The notes: generated by a model from the sequence alone, not told the origin. Positions 24,146 to 35,986 are shown, numbered from the stretch's first letter. The stretch is 64,000 nt of DNA from Anthostomella pinea (GCA_963556695.1 CAUWAG010000006.1:2852001-2916000); one strand, 5' to 3'. Numbers and translations are program-made.

Positions 24146-24346
24146 TGTTGGATCCATGTGATTCCACAGACAAACCATCCATACAGAACCCACATGTATG
24201 ATTAGATAAGAGATTAGATACCAGATTGTGAGGTCACTTAGCCAGACCTTCAGGTCCAGCTAGACTTCCCAATCCAACCATCAGCAACATCATGACCTTA
24301 ACCCTATACTCGAGTGTTATGATTGATCGTTCAAGCCTGTTCCCAC
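24146..24346 (+). repeat. Solo LTR, family beta copy 1
   Basis: 201 bp beginning TGTTGGATCCATG and ending GTTCCCACA (TG...CA). Flanks are GTCAT on the left and GTTAT on the right, a 5-bp target duplication with one C/T difference that fits RIP. Two other copies lie inverted at 26469 and 55536. Confidence 0.75.
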
Positions 24347-25406
24347 AGTTATAGCTAATTAAAATGCGTGTATATAATTACTTGTTATTCGATATAAATG
24401 AGTTCTTATGCTTATATTCATAATTTTTTAGTCGTATTTTTATTATATTTCAAAGTAAGCTACTTTTTCTAAACCGATTTTTTTTTTACTATACTTATAA
24501 ACTTATTTTTGAACTTGTGGTTATAATTTTAACTAATTTCGCGCCGAATAAACTTACCTATACCTTATTTAAAAGATTTATATAAATTAATAAAATTAAA
24601 CAATTATAATCGCTTTTAAATAGTACCGGACTTATTTCTATAACTAACTTATAATTTTTGATCTCTTCGTCATTTACTTTTTAATGAAATATTAATAAAG
24701 TTTTATGAATCCGTTTTCGATAGATCGTCATTTTTCACGAGTATAAATGTGTATTTTAAACGAAAATTATATAAACGATAAAATTTAAATATAATCATTT
24801 ATAATTATAACGCTTATTAAAAAACTTGTTAACGTTTAAAAAGCTATGTAAAATAAGCGTATTAATAATAATTTCGCTTATTAATAAGCTAAGTTAAAAG
24901 CCTTTATGTTTTTTTTAATTCCGATTAGTACCGGCTAGGCTGTGAAAGCGTTTAAACGTAATGAATTCAACCTGATCGTAATCAATTAGCTTCAAAACTA
25001 GATTCAACCGTGTTAAAAAAGAATGAAAGGTAGTTTCGGTATGAGTTTAGTTATAACTAGTAAGAAAAGTTTATAATCGGTTTTTTATAGTTTAAAAAGA
25101 TATGATTAAATCTGATAATAATAATTATAAACCGATTATTTATGAAGTTTTAAAGGTTATTATCAAAATTTTAGAAAGCTAAATTTTTGTTAAAATAATT
25201 AAAAACGGCAACGTAAATATTTATCAAAAACTAATTAAATAACATCTTAACCGAATATATGCTTACGCTCATAAAAATTCATTTTTAAATAAAACATAAG
25301 GTTAAATACCATGTTTGAAAAATGAAAAAAAGTCTTACATTCGATTAAAGTATTACACTTTACCGCTAACTCTGAGGGTATAATTGGCCCTTATTTTCTT
25401 TATTCA

Positions 25407-25891
25407 TGTGACGAGCCGTCTAACCTATAAGGCTAAAAGGTTCTATAGGGTTGATGTTCTGAGGTTAGTCAACACAAAAGACGATAGAGGCTTCTGTCAA
25501 CTAAAAGACACTCAGATGCTGGGGCTTGGTCTGAACTGGGATCACTGTGTAGCCGAGTCGTCAGGAGATTTCTCCCACCTTAGGGTTGGCTAAAATGCTT
25601 AGATTGATCACTGAGGTAAAGACTGTCTATCTATCTAGCTGGGAAATGTCTGTCCTTATATATCCAATCTCTCCCTCACTGATTAGGTGGCTCACCCTGG
25701 ATCACCGGTGATCCAAGGTGATCCAAATTCTTAGTCATGTGACCCAGGCTCTGCTGGTCGCGTGATCTGTGTATTGTTGCTCCGTTGCTCCGATCTCTAC
25801 ACTGATCAGCACCCCACTCTCTTGGTCAACCTGTTTCCAATCGTCCCCTCTTGGCCTGCTATCAGGCCGCACTGTTCGTTGGTTCGTAACA
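25407..25891 (+). repeat. Solo LTR, family gamma copy 1
   Basis: 485 bp from TGTGACGAGCCGTC to GTTCGTAACA. The flanks are ATTCA and ATTTA, a target duplication with one C-to-T change. A ~494-bp homologue lies at 40477 in the same orientation with a different target, so these are independent insertions. Confidence 0.78.
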
Positions 25892-26468
25892 ATTTATATC
25901 TGATTGTCATCAATTAAATGTAATAACTTTTTATATATAAATTTACGGTGTTATTATTCTAAAAAGTTTTTATAAATAAAAGTGTTTAAAAGGTAATAAA
26001 CCTTTTTAATTTTGTATTATTTTCTTAAGCTATTTAATAAAGCATGCGTAAATAATTATTATAATTTTTTAAATAAGTAATACTTTGTATATAAAATATA
26101 GTTAATCTCAATAAAGCCCACTTATTTTAAGTATCAATTCATAAGGCTTTTAAAAAAATCTGTTACGAATATATTTGAAAAACGTAAACGTATTACTTTT
26201 AATGACAATTCAGGTATAAACATACTTATTTCAAAGCGTTTATACTTCAATACTAATAAACTACGTTACGTTATTCGACTTTTTAAATTAAAACTGATTA
26301 AAATAGATTTCAACTGAAATTAAACAGCTACTTAGTCATAAAATAAGGTGTTTAAGTTTATTTCAATATAAAACGAAATAACTAAAAATTAACGAAACTT
26401 TTCGGTAACTTATTACTTATTTAACTTAATAAAGACAGGTATTAAAGTTATATATTTAATACATTTAA

Positions 26469-26670
26469 TGTGGGAACAGGGTTGAACGATCAATCATAAT
26501 ACTCGAGTATGGGGCCAAGGTAATGATGTTGCTGATGGTTGGATTGGGAAGTCTAGCTGGACCTAAAGGTCTGGCTAAGTGACCTCACAATCTGGTATCT
26601 AATCTCTTATCTAATTATACATGTGGGTTCTGTATGGATGGTTTGACTGTGGAATCACATGGATCCAACA
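26469..26670 (-). repeat. Solo LTR, family beta copy 2
   Basis: 202 bp, inverted relative to copy 1 (starts TGTGGGAACAG, ends GGATCCAACA). The flanks are identical TTTAA pentamers, a perfect target duplication. Confidence 0.8.
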
Positions 26671-26920
26671 TTTAAAATAAAAACACAATTTAAGTAGAAC
26701 CTTGTTTTTTTAACCGATTATTTAGAAACATACTACAGAATTAGCAATTATAATACTTTTAAATATACTATGTTGAAAACGCTGTTTCTTAGTCTTTTTT
26801 TTAGTCATAATATAACGTAGATGACAAGCGAGCGGCAATTATAAGCGGACGGCAACTTTTTACCAACCTTATAACCAACATGTCAAATAACTCGATCACA
26901 GCGCATTTAATTTAATCTAA

Positions 26921-28956
26921 TTAATCAGATTCTTCTTTTTCAGACGTTTCTATCTCTATTGTATAAGTTCGCGTATCATGGTCAGTGTTGCCGCAAACGC
27001 CACAACGTCGCTCACGTGCTGCCGCCCTCCTTGTACGACGATCACTTTCACCCATTTCCTGTCTTGCCAGCTCACTAGTATCTTTTGCAGTCTGAAGACT
27101 TGTCACGGCGAGCGTACTGAGAAGCTGGGACATGGCCGGCAGCAAGCAGCTATTACTCTATTGACGAGAATATCAAGACTAGAGAGGAAAGGAAGAGAGA
27201 GAGAGATAGGTACAGTAGGAGGTTGCCCCTTTAAGGGGATCCTCTGGTCAGATCCTTCCCCTATTAGGAAGTATCCGCTTGTCATGTGGAAAGGTCTGTG
27301 CAGGCCGTCACAAGACTTGTTATATCATTGACAGAAAATATTCCCCTTTTATTAGATATTTGTTTTTTGTTCTCTGGCATTTATTTAATAGGTGATTGGC
27401 CTCCTGTAGCCGGCAGATCCGGGAATCAGTCAAAGCGGCCTTGCGCATAAGACAGTATGTAGCCTTTAAAAACAAGCTCAATGTATCAACTATTGATATA
27501 GTGTCATGGTCTGGTATAGGTAGACCATGTGGTGAGTCTTGGAGCCCGGACATGAGTACATGTACCACTATTAAATGTCAAGCTGCCACGCTTGATATTC
27601 GACATCCTTTTGGGAGGAACAGCCGTGGCATGGTGGTTATAGTGAGCGTTCCATCACATATAGGTGAGCTTCCCTGATGGTTTCTAACTCAATTCTGGAT
27701 ATAAACTGATTGGTTTACCGCTTTATTAATGGTGGTAGGCATCTTTGAAGTCTAAGTAATGGGTGGCAGATTGGGGTCCGGCAACGTTGTTCGTACGACA
27801 GCGACAGTATCCAGCTTTAAAATGACACTTTCTGAGTCAAAAAGAACAAGCCCAGTGGCAATGAAACCTGCTCGAATGTTTCCTAGTATTATAGTAGTGT
27901 TATGTGCTTCATAAAACGCTGTAAAGAAGTCCTCTTTTGAAACATGGGTTATATGACACCGGATGAGATCCTCAATCATGCGACCGTAAGCTTGTTTGAG
28001 CGGGCTAAAACAGCCGATATTTAAAGGCTGGAGCCTGTGTGATAAGTGGGCAGGCATGCAAAGGGTAATGATACCATTGTTCTGACAATAATTCTTAAAG
28101 ACCTATGAGTAGTGGCTTTTGTGGCCATCTAGGATGAGGAGGCGTTTACTGACAGTCATACGCGGTCTGGTATACTTGTTAAAAAGCTGAATCCATTTTA
28201 AACCAATCTCGTTTGTAGTCCACCTCTTGTCCGACACGGTCACCTTCCAATTGCGTGGTAATGTCGTGTCGTGATACCCTGACGCGAGATGGGTTTTGCC
28301 CTGTAAAATAATGAATGGCGGGACCACCTAACCATCAGCATTAATAGCAGAAATTGTTGTAGACCATTCCTTGTTACTTTGCTGAGCTTGTCAAGGCTTG
28401 CCACATCTTTTGAGGCTTATAATAACTATACCGGACCCAATAATGCCTATTATAAACCCAGTGTTGTTAAAGTTATAAATATCCGCGTCTTGAATGCCAT
28501 GTTTTGTGATTGCTATTGCAACTTGGCAAAATCACGCGCAATATGCATCTGTATCTTTGTTTAAGACCCTCTGTTAGTCTATCTTCCAATAAAAACGCGT
28601 CCAAAGGCCTGGTGTACGTTTGATGAAGTTCTGCGTCCAGTTCTTTCTGACGCGTCCAGCCCCACACGCTGCTAACAATTGATTTGTCATATCTTCAATA
28701 GAACTGTACCGGGAAGGAAATGGTCGCGCATCTAGGTCCCGATTATAAAAGAGCAAATGGCATTCTCTTCATAAACTGTAAGTTTCAAAGTATTGAGCAT
28801 GTTATCGCGTTGTAATGGTCGGTCGGCAATTCTAGCCTTTAAGGAATTATACAGGACGTGCAAAGTCTTAGAAAGCTTGCCAATAGTAATATGAGGGTCA
28901 CATCATTTAGCTTGAGCAGCAAGCTGTAAGTCTGATTCGCTATAACGCAATGCCAT
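26921..28956 (-). pseudogene. Pogo/Fot1-type transposase, inactivated
   Basis: The reading starts at the ATG at 28956 (MALRYSESDLQLA) with several in-frame stops and at least one frameshift. The CENP-B/Tc5-type HTH region follows (RYSSIEDMTNQLLAACG). The DDE domain includes NFNNTGFIIG (the family has Asp where the second N stands), LLILDGHKSHYS (second Asp intact) and PLNIGCFSPLKQAYG (the family has PLDVGCFGPLK, so the third Asp is Asn). The C-terminal zinc-knuckle-like CGVCGNTDHDTRTY and an acidic tail end at 26921. Solo LTR alpha 1 interrupts the coding region at 27101-27312. Two of three catalytic Asp residues are replaced by Asn; both are G-to-A changes on the coding strand, as expected from RIP. 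Confidence 0.85.
27101..27312. repeat. Solo LTR, family alpha copy 1
   Basis: 212 bp from TGTCACGGCGAG to GGCCGTCACA, with short perfect inverted ends (TGTCACGG/CCGTCACA). The flanks are identical AGACT pentamers (27096-27100 and 27313-27317). It lies within the transposase relic, so it is younger than that element. Two close copies occur at 39091 and 52251. Confidence 0.88.
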
Positions 28957-29054
28957 TATTATTGGTTGATTAATTAGGAGCCTTGATGAAAAGGTTAGGT
29001 AGCCGGTGAAAAGTTGACATTCGCTTATAAATACCGCTCGCTTGTCATCTACGT

Positions 29055-30540
29055 TAGTTAACTTTTAATTATTTTTGACTTTTAGAAGCGCTATATGCAG
29101 CTACTTATAAGAAAATATTAAAATGTATAGATCGATTTTAATTATATTAAAAAACTAACTTTAAGCTTTATTTTCTACTATAATAAAATAAATGGTAATG
29201 AAATATTAGTATCTTAACTACGGCTAGGTATAATTGGTATTATTTAAGACAGCTTTTACTTTCATGATAATTTAGACTTATTTATTAAATAGCTCTTTAA
29301 ATATTTTTAATTTAATATTATAATCGTGAAGCTTAATAATAATTAAATGGGTGCTAGTATTGATTCCTCCGTTTAAAGTTAAGTTTAGAGTAATATAATA
29401 AAAGCATTAACCTTAAATTAAGAACAAAAAGTCGAGATTTTTTGAGTGCTAACTTTTATAAGAATTCAATTAATAGCTATTTAACTATATTTCATACCTA
29501 ATTAATATAGTTATTATTTAATAAATACTTTTAAACTTAGCCGGGAAAACGTTATAATATGATAGTTTTAATCTTATCCACTGCGCTCTGGTTTCGACGA
29601 GTACTGGTCATCGACCCTGGCAAGGACGAGTATATAGCTGTGGCCATGACGATGGTGGAATATGCCGTCGGGAAAGATTTGTGGTGCATCGGCAGTGGTG
29701 CCAGTCGATTCGGCCTGGTGACCCCGCTAGTAAACAGTCTGGTTGCAGGACGCCCGCGGTGGGAAGGGATCTCCATCAGGGTGGACGGTACGTAGTCTGC
29801 CGTCGAGTTGCGTTCCTTCGTGGCACCTGCGACTGTGACTTGCTTCACGTCGTCCAGCACGAGCGGTCTTCGGCTTCTGGCGGATTTCTGCTTGACACGA
29901 ATGAACGGATGAGAATATTGTAGATGCTGCACCCGTGAAGAGCGCTTAGAAAAACCTTTCGTAAAATTTTTGCTTTTAACCCGGCTCACGAAACCTTTCA
30001 ATTACAACTTTAACGTTTTATTAGTTAAATTAATTAAATTTCTTAACTATGATAAGTAAGTAATAAAAATATTTAAAATATTTAAAGGAAAAAAAATCGC
30101 TTATTATAAATAAATTATAACTAAGTTTTTATTTAAATAATACTACTTTATTAAATCGTTTACCTTTTAAAAAATTAACAACTTATTACCGCATCATTTT
30201 TACGATTATATAATTAACTTTTTCTCAAATATTACTTTGTTAGCTATCTGGGCGCGCCTTTAAAACTAAAAAAGCTATTACTTTTATAATAACATTATAA
30301 CGACTATTTAAATAAAAGCTTTGTTAAGGCTAGTTTTTTCTCAGCTGCCGCTCTTATTTTTTTAACCAAAAACCTAAAATGCAGTATTTATATCTATATT
30401 CAGGATAAAGGATTAAATAACGTTATAATACAAAAAGTAAGACTTAATTTTATTAATTTACGAGACTTTTAGTAATTTGACTAAAAGAAAACTTTTTATT
30501 AACTTCAATATTACGGCAGTATTTGACCGGTTAAGCTGTA
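29055..30540. repeat. A+T-rich block with one coding-like island
   Basis: Heavily A+T-rich on both sides of a ~390-bp normal-composition island (about 29556-29945). The island is open on both strands (e.g. minus 30001-29552) but no domain is recognisable; it could be a captured gene fragment or a degraded LTR without visible ends. Confidence 0.45.
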
Positions 30541-31340
30541 GGTAGTGTCACTCGTATACCCACCTACCTCGTTCCCAGTCGCCTGAAGTTCAAAATCGGC
30601 GGCCGTAGAAAGCTCTCGACCCATTTCGGAACATCTTGTATTGGCCTATAAGTTACACACATGATGTTCCCGACTACTACACGATTACGACCGAAGTACG
30701 ACCATACTCTGCCCTTTATAGGGCCTCCAACTTGACATGACATTCGCGCGGTTTCCTAAAAATCCGTTCCACGGCTTCCATACTGTTCAGCTCTTCGGGC
30801 AGTGGGAGCATCCTGAAGCTGAGCGTAGCGTGCCGTGATGACGATTCGCACTTCGTGCATAGCAAGTCTCTTCCCGACCCGAAGTCTACGGCTGATTTGA
30901 GCACGTAGTCGAAAGGGTTGAAGCGCCTGCAGTACCGACGAGGACGTTACTCGCGCCGGATGCAGAAGCTGTTCGCAGCAGCTGGGCGGCCCGGCTCTAT
31001 AAGGACGAAGAATCCGTGCTTGAGGAGCTCGAGCACATACGGCGTAGAACCTGGCCGCTCGTAAAGCACCTTCTGGTCTTTCTCTGGCAAGTACACCAAA
31101 CGGGGATAGGCCCTGGCATTGTGACCCGTCTACCCTCCGAGATACCTCGGCTGAAGCCTTCAGGAGCCCAGCAGTACAAGCCAAACCCCTTATTGCCGTT
31201 GCAAATGTCCCCCGCTTACACACTCCATGCAGAAGTAATGTGATACAAAATCTATCCAAGAGCCAAGTATGAAGGGCAAACGCAGACCGGCCTAATGCAT
31301 GTGTCCGAGACACAACAATCGTAGATGCTCCAAACAGGCT
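30541..31340. other. Normal-composition island, possible minus-strand coding relic
   Basis: About 800 bp with GC content like genes. On the minus strand, coding-like stretches occur in changing frames (e.g. VYLPEKDQKVLYERPGSTPY, VLELLKHGFFVLIEPGR, then FGSGRDLLCTKCESSSRHA), suggesting a frameshifted gene relic. I do not recognise the family. Confidence 0.35.
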
Positions 31341-31558
31341 CACAAGTGAGTGACAAGTCGCACACCTATAAGTACCGGACCTACATCTCTCTAAACACAG
31401 TCTTCAATCTTCCTTCCCCACCACTCGGACATGCAAGACTCATAACACGCAGACCATCTACCCTCCCTCCACAGCTCTGGCCAACTTCCCACAAGCCCAT
31501 CCCATCGTGATTGTAAGCGGACAATCACACCGCATCTCCCGCCTCAACCACAGCAGCT

Positions 31559-32135
31559 ATGTCCTGCAAGAAACCGTCAACTTCCGCCTATAATGCGGAC
31601 AAAGCCCACATTGCTGAGAAAGAAAGGGAGCAGCAACGTACAAGGGAGGCTGAGCAATGGTGGGAAAAAGCGAGACGAAGAACCACGATTGCGGAATCAA
31701 ATGCCATGTGGGATAAAGCGCTCAAAGAACACTATGGCAAGGACTTTTGGCAAGTGAGGGCGTGGAAATATGCCTGCGCGAACCGCCACACTGCCAGCTC
31801 AACCCCGCTTGAGGATGGCAGCGCGTCTGAGGGGCACAGCGGGGATTCCAAACAGGGAGGCGACGGATCAAACCCCCCTGAGGAAAATGATGCCGCCGAG
31901 GTTGAGAGATTGATGTGAGTCCTGCTCGTCTCGCCGCTTAGCATCTAGAAGCTGACATAGCCAAAGCATGCCGGGTCCGATTGCCGAGGTCGGCCGTAAC
32001 CGTGAGTACTTGCCTATGAGGCCTCCCGCGCAAGCATTGTTTACTCCCACCTCTCGGGACGCCCCTTTCCCTGGGGTCGAGGGAAGCGGCAGGGAGGGTG
32101 CGAGTCGCATGATAGTTGCTAATTCTTCATGTTGA
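31559..32135 (+). CDS. Small charged hypothetical protein
   Basis: A leader typical of fungal promoters precedes it (TATAAGT at 31367, then a C/T-rich leader). The first frame encodes 118 residues up to a consensus donor GTGAGT at 31915. A 46-nt intron ending GCTGACATAG would join exon 2 (31961-32135) in frame, giving 176 residues; without splicing the protein stops after Met at 31916-31918. The N-terminal half is highly charged and helical (EKEREQQRTREAEQWWEKAR), possibly a short coiled coil, followed by an acidic Gly/Ser-rich linker. No domain or signal peptide. The branch site lies unusually close to the acceptor, so the intron is uncertain. Confidence 0.4.
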
Positions 32136-32768
32136 AGTGGAGGAGAGCGCGGAGGGCCATGACCTCCATCGCAAGAAGTGAGCCCCGCGAGGACACACTC
32201 AGGATGTCGAGCTGGCAGGCTCATAAGGGTAGCCTGAACCAGAGGTCGTGCCCTTATCCGGGCTGGGTCGGTCAGCGAACATGATGACTCGAGGGTACGC
32301 AGTTCTTTGGTTCGCGATGGATATTCTGGGATGGGTTCTTTTTCTATTGGGTGGTCGGTGCTATGAGCCATCGGGGCGGGACAGCGACGGCGATGATGAG
32401 AGAGCGGCGAAGCAAAGTCAGAGGAGCATAGATGAGGCTCATGAGACCTAATTTTGTACTCTGGCACAAGCAATCTCGATGCACTTGACTCGCAGGAGGC
32501 TTATATGGCCAGCATTTAATGCTGTTGCTGAAAAAGAAAAGCAACCTGTGATGAGTGATTGTAGCCGATGAGACCCATATCAATGTCGTGTACAATCCCG
32601 AGCTCCTCCCCATATCGGCCGAGGTTGGAAAGTCACGTTCCTCATCAGCAGCTACAAATCTCCGAGCCACAGTCAAGCGCCTGTTCGATAAGCTATATGA
32701 CCGCCAGGCAGCTGGTCTAAAAGGGCGTAAATATCTACTACCCCCAAAGCATATTGTGCCCTACAGTA
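32136..32768. other. Intergenic, 630 bp
   Basis: Between the small hypothetical gene and the 3' end of the ankyrin pseudogene. A minus-strand frame (32473-31868) overlaps the small gene antisense and has no motif. Nothing else identified. Confidence 0.4.
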
Positions 32769-35417
32769 TCAAGTACGCGAATTGCGGCATCCGCACCATC
32801 GCCCGCAATCTGGAAGTGTCTCGACATGTTCGCGGACACCGTGGCGCGTAAATATCTGGATGTCGGAGTAGGTGTTATTACTGGCCGGTTCAACTGCGGT
32901 GTTGCCGGACAGGATCTTCCCTAGTACTGTCAATGCAGACTCCCTCAGCTCGTTACATTGGTTGACATAGGCGCTATGTTGGGTCAGCTGCTTTATAGGT
33001 ACGATGGGAAGCATACCACTTTGCGAACGATGGCCGTGTTCTGTTATCTTTTTAGTGTGTTGAAGGAATTGTATAAGTGGTGGGCGTGCGCAACCGTCGT
33101 TCCCGTCGGGATTTGCTCCTGCATTAAGCAAAATCTCAACAGAGGCCCAAGGAGCAGGTGCGAGGTGGCCCCATGCCGATTCCACAGCCCGATGTAGAAA
33201 GCTACAAACACCGTACGGTGCCGGTATCGGGAGTGGGTGCATGGAAAGAATTAGTTTAATCGCATCAGCTTGGTCCTCCATGATAGCAACTTCAAAAGGA
33301 CAGGGATTCGCATAATCTTCCGGGTCATAATGACAGTTGCGTTCAACGCTATCAGAGTTGCCAGTACTCGAATGAATACGGAACGGATCAGCTCCAAGTT
33401 CGAGCAACAATCGCACAGTTCTGAGGTCAGCAGGTGGATTAAATCGCACAGTTCTGAAGTCAGCAGATTGTTTAGATCTGGACAGCTGCAGTATGGCCGA
33501 GCTAAGAGGGAAGTTGTGATAGCGATCAACAGCGTGGATATCTGCTCCTCTCTTGATCAAAGCGGCGGCAATGCCTTTGTCGTTCCTCCGGCAAGCGTAA
33601 TGCAACGCAGTTGATCCGGTTCCGGAATCGACTGCAGTGACTGGGGCTCGCACGTCTTCTAGGAGATACTTAGTTACGGCCGACGGCCTGTCCTTTGTGG
33701 CTTCGAGGAGGATAAAATTGAGCGGATGATGCAGGGCTTCTTCTTCGACACATAAGCTCGCAAGCCAAACGTCGTCCCTGGAGATGCAAGCTTTCGCCAG
33801 GTTTTGCTTTGCCGATAAACTTATGTTGCCTAAGGACGCCCCAAAGTGTCCGAGCAGATCGTAAACCTCATAGACCTGAGCCGCCTCTGCCCTTTTCAGC
33901 AAGCATTGGACCATGACATCGTCCACATGTTCGTTAGAGAGCGTTTCAGGTGACGAGCTGTCGAGTAAGAACTTGAGCAGGCGATACGCGTAGCCCTCAA
34001 ATTCAGCATCGAAGTTACGATCCGCGGCGAGGCTCAATGGGGAGTCCCTCTGGCTGTTAACGAGATCGAGACGAGCGCCGGACTCGAGCAGAAGACATAT
34101 AACCTGCCAACAGTCACTACTGCGTATCTGATCAAGAGAAGGGCACGGTTCCATGTCGAAGAAACGATAGATGGCGTTCGTCAGAGGCGGGGTACTGAAA
34201 CTGCCGAGGTGGTTGGGATCAGCGCCCGCTTCGAGTAGACACCTAACGACAGCAACGGAAGCGTCTGCCGTTTCACAATCGTCCTCTCCACCGACCGCAA
34301 GGTTCAGAGGGGTAATCAGGCATTCTCCCTCGGCCCTGTCATCGTGAGCTGCGTCCCAGTGTTCAGGCTGGTCGACATGATAGCCATGGGTATCGATCAG
34401 GGCTCGAATGAACGCCACCTGCTGCTGATCTCGGGTGTCTCGAGGCACAGTTGAGGTGTGGAACCAGAAGCGATCTCTGTCACGAACTGAAAAATGCAGA
34501 AGTTTGTCTGAAGGGTTCGTTCAAGCTCCTGCATTGAGGAGGTGCATTGCCGTCGCAAAGTTTCCAACCTCGCAGGCACGGAATAAGGGCGCTAATCCAT
34601 CATCATTCTTGGCTTCCAGATCAGCGCCTGCAACTACAAGCCGTTGAATGACGCCGTCAGAGGTCCAGGACTCGCTGGCGTAATGCAAAGGAGAGTCAAA
34701 AAAATCAAGCCCATCCCTGTTGATGATGGTGGGGTCGATGTCGAGAGCACGCTGTACCAGATTTTCCAAGCCACGAGCTGCAGCCGAATGAACAAATGAC
34801 GGACCGCGGTAGTATCCCTCGTCTTCAGATTCATACATCATCTGCAGTGGTGCACCCCTATCTAAAAGGAGGTTGGCAGTCGAGACATGTCCGCGACAGA
34901 CAGCGTGATGCAGTGGAAACCATCGTGGGGCTGAAGTGTGGGAATGTATGTCACCCAAGTTGAAGTGCTCCTCGCAATGGCAGACTCGACGCGACGGCAC
35001 GTCCAGCCTAGCTCCCGAATCCAGAAGAAGTATCAGAATTTCGTTATGACCTCTCTTTGCAGCATAGTGGAGAGGGGTGCCGTAAGTCTTAGTGTGAGAA
35101 GACTCGGCTCCCTCCCCTTTGGCGACAGCCTCCAATTCAGCGTGTGTTTCCTCACAGCCGGGACCGACAGTGTTAGGATCGGCACCATGATCCAACGCCT
35201 TTTTCATGGTACCCAATTGGCCATTCTGAGCAGCCCATATGAGAACTGACGATCGTTCATGATTGATGTTGTAGTAAAGGAGGTGTGAGTTCGCAACAAG
35301 GTAGAGCGTCTTGCAGGTACGGGCGACGCGGGACATATCCTCCACTGCTAGCTTCCCTTCACCCAAAGCCAGGACAAGCTAGAGTAGCTCGGTAGGAAGG
35401 CCGGTGACCTTTGCCAT
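32769..35417 (-). pseudogene. F-box-like ankyrin-repeat protein with two nonsense codons
   Basis: One continuous frame of 883 codons runs from ATG 35417 to the stop at 32769, broken only by a TAG (35381-35379) and a TGA (34523-34521). The N-terminus reads GLPTELL-stop-LVLALGEG, an F-box-like LPxELL start, so the TAG most simply replaces CAG. Ankyrin repeats follow: SVLIWAAQNGQLGTMKKALD, TPLHYAAKRGHNEILILLLD, FPLHHAVCRGHVSTANLLLD, SPLHYASESWTSDGVIQRLV, and after the TGA, TALHYACRRNDKGIAAALIK and others. Frame and repeat register persist across both stops and there is no splice signal to remove them, so the gene is recently inactivated (or there is recoding or an assembly error). The TAG fits a C-to-T change at CpA. 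Such proteins are usually cytosolic, with unknown partners. Confidence 0.8.
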
Positions 35418-35908
35418 GGTGTTGGACAATGAGCAGACTTGTTCGTCGTATGCAAAGAACAGAATGTCAACAATCTATGTACGAAGGGAGATCGGGCTGG
35501 CTAGGATCCATATTGGTTATCTCAAGCTCTAGGGATCACGTGTCGATAAGGTTTCAGGGGCTCAGATCTCCACACTAGTCATCTGTAAGACGGCTATGAT
35601 TCTACTGTCCCCCACGAGCGCCAGTTCATTGACGAGGAGAACGAAGCAAGATTGCTCTCGGAAACTAATACACTATGTGCTCTGTAGCAGCTCTCAGACT
35701 GACATTTCCTTCAAATGCCCCATCCAAGCTACCTGAGTAAACCGATTCGCATCACTCTACATGTACGTAATGACCAAACATCGAGAGCAAGCTGCCCCAC
35801 AACTCGGCTGATAAGACCCGAGGGACCCGATGAGTCTGCGTCTCGAACGAGGATATTGACATCCGATAGTACTGTGTTTCATCACCTAATAAGCGGTCCT
35901 GTCCTATA
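35418..35908. other. Intergenic, 490 bp
   Basis: Upstream of the ankyrin pseudogene and of the tRNA gene. No frame or repeat of note. Confidence 0.45.
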
Positions 35909-35986
35909 GCATTAGTGGTTTAGTGGTAAAATCTGCCGTTGCCATCCAACTTCGGCAGGCCCCGCGTTCGATTCGCGGCTAATGCA
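35909..35986 (+). tRNA. tRNA-Gly (GCC) with a 7-nt intron
   Basis: The cloverleaf is complete. The acceptor stem GCATTAG pairs with CTAATGC, followed by discriminator A. The D arm is GTTT-AGTGGTA-AAAT, the anticodon stem TGCCG/CGGCA, and the T arm CCGCG-TTCGATT-CGCGG (B box GTTCGATTC). The loop between the anticodon stem halves is 14 nt (TTGCCATCCAACTT). Removing 7 nt directly after the base 3' of the GCC anticodon, the canonical intron position, leaves a normal 7-nt loop and a 71-nt mature tRNA, the usual size for tRNA-Gly. A T-run for Pol III termination lies at about 36019-36025. Confidence 0.93.

Larger units (their letters stand above)
23931..26814. repeat. A+T-rich RIP-type block with solo LTR islands
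   Basis: Long runs of A/T with TpA-rich, CpA/TpG-poor text and no usable frame, interrupted only by LTR-like islands of normal composition (listed separately). This is the expected product of heavy RIP of repeated DNA followed by insertion of younger elements. Confidence 0.7.
26815..29054 (-). mobile_element. Pogo/Fot1-like DNA transposon with nested solo LTR
   Basis: Both ends carry inverted repeats starting ACGTAGATGACAAGCGAGCG, similar over about 45-50 bp (to CAACTTTT-ACC), each flanked by TA (26813-26814 and 29055-29056). Without the nested LTR and its duplication the element is about 2.02 kb, the usual size of fungal Fot1-type elements. It contains one minus-strand transposase relic. 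It sits inside AT-rich DNA but is itself much less A+T-biased, so it is younger than its surroundings. Confidence 0.88.

Noticed and set aside
24146..26670. Beta LTRs as a retrotransposon pair
   Set aside because: They are in opposite orientation with different flanks, so they cannot be the two LTRs of one element.
31868..32473. 201-codon minus-strand frame
   Set aside because: Overlaps the small hypothetical gene antisense and has no recognisable feature.
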